Positions 4,988 to 7,267 of a stretch of DNA of 7,267 nt are shown here, one piece after another. Source of the DNA: an uncultured Collinsella sp. (GTDB taxonomy: Bacteria > Actinomycetota > Coriobacteriia > Coriobacteriales > Coriobacteriaceae); NCBI GenBank assembly GCA_902491415.1, contig CABUHP010000089.1, forward strand, positions 1 through 7,267, given 5' to 3'. A program made the translations under genes and the position numbers. Position 1 is the stretch's first letter. The number at the start of each line of letters is the position of its first letter. The notes under the pieces were generated by a model. That model had not been told where the DNA came from, made no database searches, and worked only from the letters and a program-made list of their open reading frames with translations.

Positions 4988-6289
4988 ATGCAGCGACAGC
5001 TTATGAGTGAACTTATCGCTTGGAAATCAAGGGCGAATCGCAAACCTCTCTTGCTTAAGGGAGCCCGCCAGACAGGAAAGACTTGGCTTCTTAACGAATT
5101 CGCAAGTCAGCAGTATCGAAACGTCATTCGTTTTGACTTTATGCTCGAGCCGAGCACGCGCTCGCTGTTCGATGGGAACCTCGATCCCAAGCGCATCATC
5201 TCCCAGATAGAACTCCTACGTGGCCAAACCGTAACGCCGGAAGACACGCTCATCATCTTCGACGAGATCCAAGAGGCGCCACGCGGGATCACCTCGCTCA
5301 AGTACTTCACCGAGCTTGCACCCGAATACCACATCGTAGCAGCCGGTTCCTATATGGGCCTCGCGCTCCGACGCGAAAACGAGTCATTTCCCGTCGGCAA
5401 AATCGACCAGCTCACCATGCGTCCCATGGGGTTTGCTGAGTTCGTTCGTGCCGTCGACGGCAACCCGCTCGCCGACGCCATCCTTGCCGCAGACATGAAC
5501 CTTCTAGCAAACGTTACCGAAAAGCTCGAGCACTTGCTCAAGGAATACCTTGTTGTCGGCGGTATGCCCGAAGTTGTCTCCACTTTCGCCGAGACACGCG
5601 ACTTCATCGAAGCCCGAAGGCTTCAACAGCAAATCATCGAGGCTTACGAATCCGATTTTGGCAAACATGCACCCGCCCGCATCGTCGAGCGCATGAGGTT
5701 GGTTTGGAAATCCCTTCCCGGCCAGCTTGCAAAGGAGAACAAGAAGTTTGTCTATGGCGCCCTTCGTCCCGGAGCGCGCGCACGCGATTTCGAGGAAAGC
5801 CTCCAGTGGCTCACGGACTACGGAATCGTTCATAAGGTGCCACGTGTTTCCGCTCTAAAGGCGCCGCTCTCGAGCTATGAAGACCTCTCGGGCTTCAAAC
5901 TGTTCTGCATCGACACCGGTATCCTCGGAGCGCTCTCCGGTCTCTCTCCGGCCATCGTTCTTAACGGATCCGCTGTTTTTACCGAGTTCAAAGGTTCGCT
6001 GACCGAACAATACGTCGCGCAGGAGCTTTTGCTCCAGGACAAAACTCCCGCGTATTGGTCCTCTACCTCCGGCAATGCCGAAACCGACTTTGCCATCGAC
6101 CATGCGGGAACCGCGCTTCCGCTTGAGGTCAAGGCGGCAGAGAACCTTAAAGCGAAGAGTCTGAAAATAGCCTGCGAAAAATTCAAACTCGAGCGTTGCG
6201 TGAGGAGCTCCCTGGCGGCATATAGAGACGAGGGCATGCTCATCAATATTCCGCTTTGGGAGATTGGGCAGATCGACAAGCTGGCATAA
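4988..6289 (+). CDS. AAA_14 / DUF4143 ATPase
   Basis: This 433-residue member of the prokaryotic AAA_14-DUF4143 family has its P-loop domain at about 17-150: Walker A GARQTGKT (25-32), Walker B LIIFDEIQEAP (88-98) and a sensor-like AAGSYMG (118-124). The DUF4143 part (about 210-385) ends in a PD-(D/E)XK-like pattern with E340, D367 in ETDFAI, E380 and K382 in LEVK. The intact residues suggest a working ATPase with a possible nuclease-fold domain; family members are common, often strain-variable, and of unknown role. ATG 4988 is chosen, with GGGAGG four bases upstream; a TTG at 4976 would swallow that site. Codon use (CTT, CTA, TTG, AGG) is less GC-biased than in neighbouring genes, which hints at transfer. 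It stands alone between two copies of the 71-bp palindrome. Confidence 0.92.
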   Translation: MQRQLMSELIAWKSRANRKPLLLKGARQTGKTWLLNEFASQQYRNVIRFDFMLEPSTRSLFDGNLDPKRIISQIELLRGQTVTPEDTLIIFDEIQEAPRGITSLKYFTELAPEYHIVAAGSYMGLALRRENESFPVGKIDQLTMRPMGFAEFVRAVDGNPLADAILAADMNLLANVTEKLEHLLKEYLVVGGMPEVVSTFAETRDFIEARRLQQQIIEAYESDFGKHAPARIVERMRLVWKSLPGQLAKENKKFVYGALRPGARARDFEESLQWLTDYGIVHKVPRVSALKAPLSSYEDLSGFKLFCIDTGILGALSGLSPAIVLNGSAVFTEFKGSLTEQYVAQELLLQDKTPAYWSSTSGNAETDFAIDHAGTALPLEVKAAENLKAKSLKIACEKFKLERCVRSSLAAYRDEGMLINIPLWEIGQIDKLA

Positions 6290-6316
6290 AGGCTGCGGAG
6301 GCGCTCAGCAAGGACT

Positions 6317-6356
6317 GTCCCCAGGTGCCTGCAGAAAAGAAACGTCCCTAGGTGCC
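6317..6356. repeat. Short direct repeat GTCCC(C/T)AGGTGCC
   Basis: GTCCCCAGGTGCC at 6317-6329 recurs as GTCCCTAGGTGCC at 6344-6356, a period of 27. GGACTGT before the first copy also occurs in the left arm of palindrome B (6381-6387), where GGTGCC again follows. It lies in the spacer after the ATPase gene; no clear terminator was found there. Confidence 0.65.
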
Positions 6357-6362
6357 GGCTGT

Positions 6363-6433
6363 TGAGTTGCGGTGGAATAGGGACTGTTTGGTGCCCGAAA
6401 GGGCGATTTTAGTCCGTATTTCACCGCAACTTA
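6363..6433. repeat. 71-bp palindromic repeat, copy B (REP/MITE-like)
   Basis: Two 23-base arms (6363-6385 and 6411-6433), complementary with three or four mismatches, surround a 25-base centre that holds a GCCC-GAAA-GGGC hairpin at 6393-6404. Arm length, centre length and the outer motif AGTTGCGGTGGAATAG match copy A. The inner arm reads GGACT/AGTCC here but TTCCT/AGGAA in copy A, so pairing is preserved despite sequence change. It lies 11 bases from the stop of the exopolyphosphatase gene and may serve as its 3' hairpin. Confidence 0.82.
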
Positions 6434-6444
6434 TGAGGGGATGG

Positions 6445-7267
6445 TTAAAGGGCGCTGAGGCTGGGGGTCCAGCCGATGGTGGGGGTCGCACCGTCGAGAG
6501 CCTCGTTGATGGTGGCGGCCATGCCGGCGAGTAAGCTGTTCTCGCTTACAGTGAGCGTCTTGTAGCCGCCGGCTCGCATAAGCTCGCGGATTACCACGGC
6601 ACCAGCCAAGATCACGCCCGCGCGTTTGGGCTGTACACCCGGTAGAGCGGCGATGCCGTCCGCATCCAACGCAGACATGCGCTCGATAGCGGCCGAAACC
6701 TGATCCAGCGAAAGCTCGCGCAGGTGCACAAAGCTCGAATCGTACGGTTCCAGCTCATGAACGAGCGCCACGAGTGTGGTGACGGTGCCACCCACTGCGA
6801 CCAAGCGTTCGGCGCGCTCAAAATTGCTCGGCAGGCCCTCAAAATAGGCAGCGAACTGCTCGCCCGCCCACGCGGCAGCGGCAGTAAGCTCGCCGCGTGC
6901 GGGCGGCAGTGCCGAGAAAAATCGCTCCGTCACACGGCGACAACCGATGTCCAGCGAACGCGTGCCCTCCAGCGCAAAGACTCCACGCTCCGGCGCATAG
7001 ACGCCCGTTGCGAGCTCCGTGGATCCGCCGCCCGAATCGGCAACAATGATGCGCTCGCCGGCAAAGTCGTGCGCCACGCCAAAAAACGTCAGGCGCGCCT
7101 CGACCTCTCCTGGAATCACCTGCGGTTCGAGACCCAGCTCGCGCAGGCCGTCCAGCAGCAGCACGGCGTTGGACGCATCGCGCGCGGCACTCGTGCACGT
7201 GGTACAGATGCACACGGCCCCAAAGGCACGCGCCTCGTCCACAAACATGCGGCATGCGGCGAGCACG
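6445..7267 (-). CDS. Exopolyphosphatase / GppA-type phosphatase (5'-partial)
   Basis: The C-terminal 273 or so residues of a Ppx/GppA family enzyme are visible; the gene runs off the right edge. Members remove terminal phosphate from polyphosphate or hydrolyse pppGpp, using an actin-like ATPase fold. Visible motifs, counted from the window edge, are TTCTSAARDASN (22-33), GEVEARLTFFGV (53-64, with the likely catalytic Glu at 56), phosphate loop ADSGGGSTEL (76-85), VAVGGTVTTL (156-165), PGVQPKRAGVILAGAVV (209-225) and VSENSLLAGM (240-249). The N-terminal D-x-G-(S/T)-N motif and roughly 50-60 residues should lie beyond the window; the GTG at the edge is probably internal. Polyphosphatase versus pppGpp specificity cannot be told. 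It converges with the ATPase gene. Confidence 0.93.
   Translation of the reverse strand, partial: VLAACRMFVDEARAFGAVCICTTCTSAARDASNAVLLLDGLRELGLEPQVIPGEVEARLTFFGVAHDFAGERIIVADSGGGSTELATGVYAPERGVFALEGTRSLDIGCRRVTERFFSALPPARGELTAAAAWAGEQFAAYFEGLPSNFERAERLVAVGGTVTTLVALVHELEPYDSSFVHLRELSLDQVSAAIERMSALDADGIAALPGVQPKRAGVILAGAVVIRELMRAGGYKTLTVSENSLLAGMAATINEALDGATPTIGWTPSLSAL

Noticed and set aside
6352..6534. Small + strand open frame overlapping palindrome B and the exopolyphosphatase gene
   Set aside because: No ribosome binding site or domain is seen, and most of it lies on a palindrome and antisense to a conserved gene.

Overview
The window looks like a chromosomal stretch from a high-GC actinobacterium of the class Coriobacteriia. 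A gut Collinsella-type genome is my best guess. The reasons are GC-rich coding DNA with strong third-position G/C, a two-component pair of actinobacterial style, an isolated galactitol-type PTS IIB, and intergenic regions crowded with short palindromic repeats. The genus is inferred from general impression; no search was run.

Left part (1-2920): a likely sigma70-type promoter near 102-129 precedes a tightly packed three-gene + strand operon. It encodes a UBA-like/DUF4342 membrane protein (243-785), an OmpR-type response regulator (804-1583) and a two-TM sensor histidine kinase (1567-2862, overlapping the regulator by 17 bases). A 12-bp bidirectional terminator (2882-2915) closes it. Together these genes read an envelope signal into transcription; the DUF4342 protein may be an accessory of the sensor.

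Middle (2938-4514): on the - strand lies a two-gene unit, a galactitol-family PTS IIB (3324-3611) followed by a small VOC-fold protein (2938-3312). No IIA, IIC or enzyme gene is next to it. A promoter with a perfect TATAAT drives the divergent + strand gene for a membrane-anchored helical, possibly TPR-like protein (3775-4398). A complete tRNA-Leu(UAA) gene with encoded CCA follows (4430-4514).

Repeat region (4497-4987): this is the strangest part. The tRNA 3' end plus its terminator is repeated 196 bases downstream. Between the copies sit an antisense copy of the tRNA T-arm and a GC-rich, palindrome-dense core. Next come a 71-bp imperfect palindrome and a 33-bp tandem repeat of about 2.8 units.

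Right part (4988-7267): an AAA_14/DUF4143 ATPase gene (4988-6289) is flanked on its other side by a second 71-bp palindrome of the same architecture (6363-6433). The inner arm bases of the two palindromes differ but are compensated on the opposite arm. The convergent - strand gene at the right edge is the C-terminal part of an exopolyphosphatase/GppA phosphatase, cut by the window end. No complete new defence or mobile system can be claimed. The best candidates for something undescribed are the tRNA-Leu 3'-end duplication module and the palindrome-flanked ATPase cassette.
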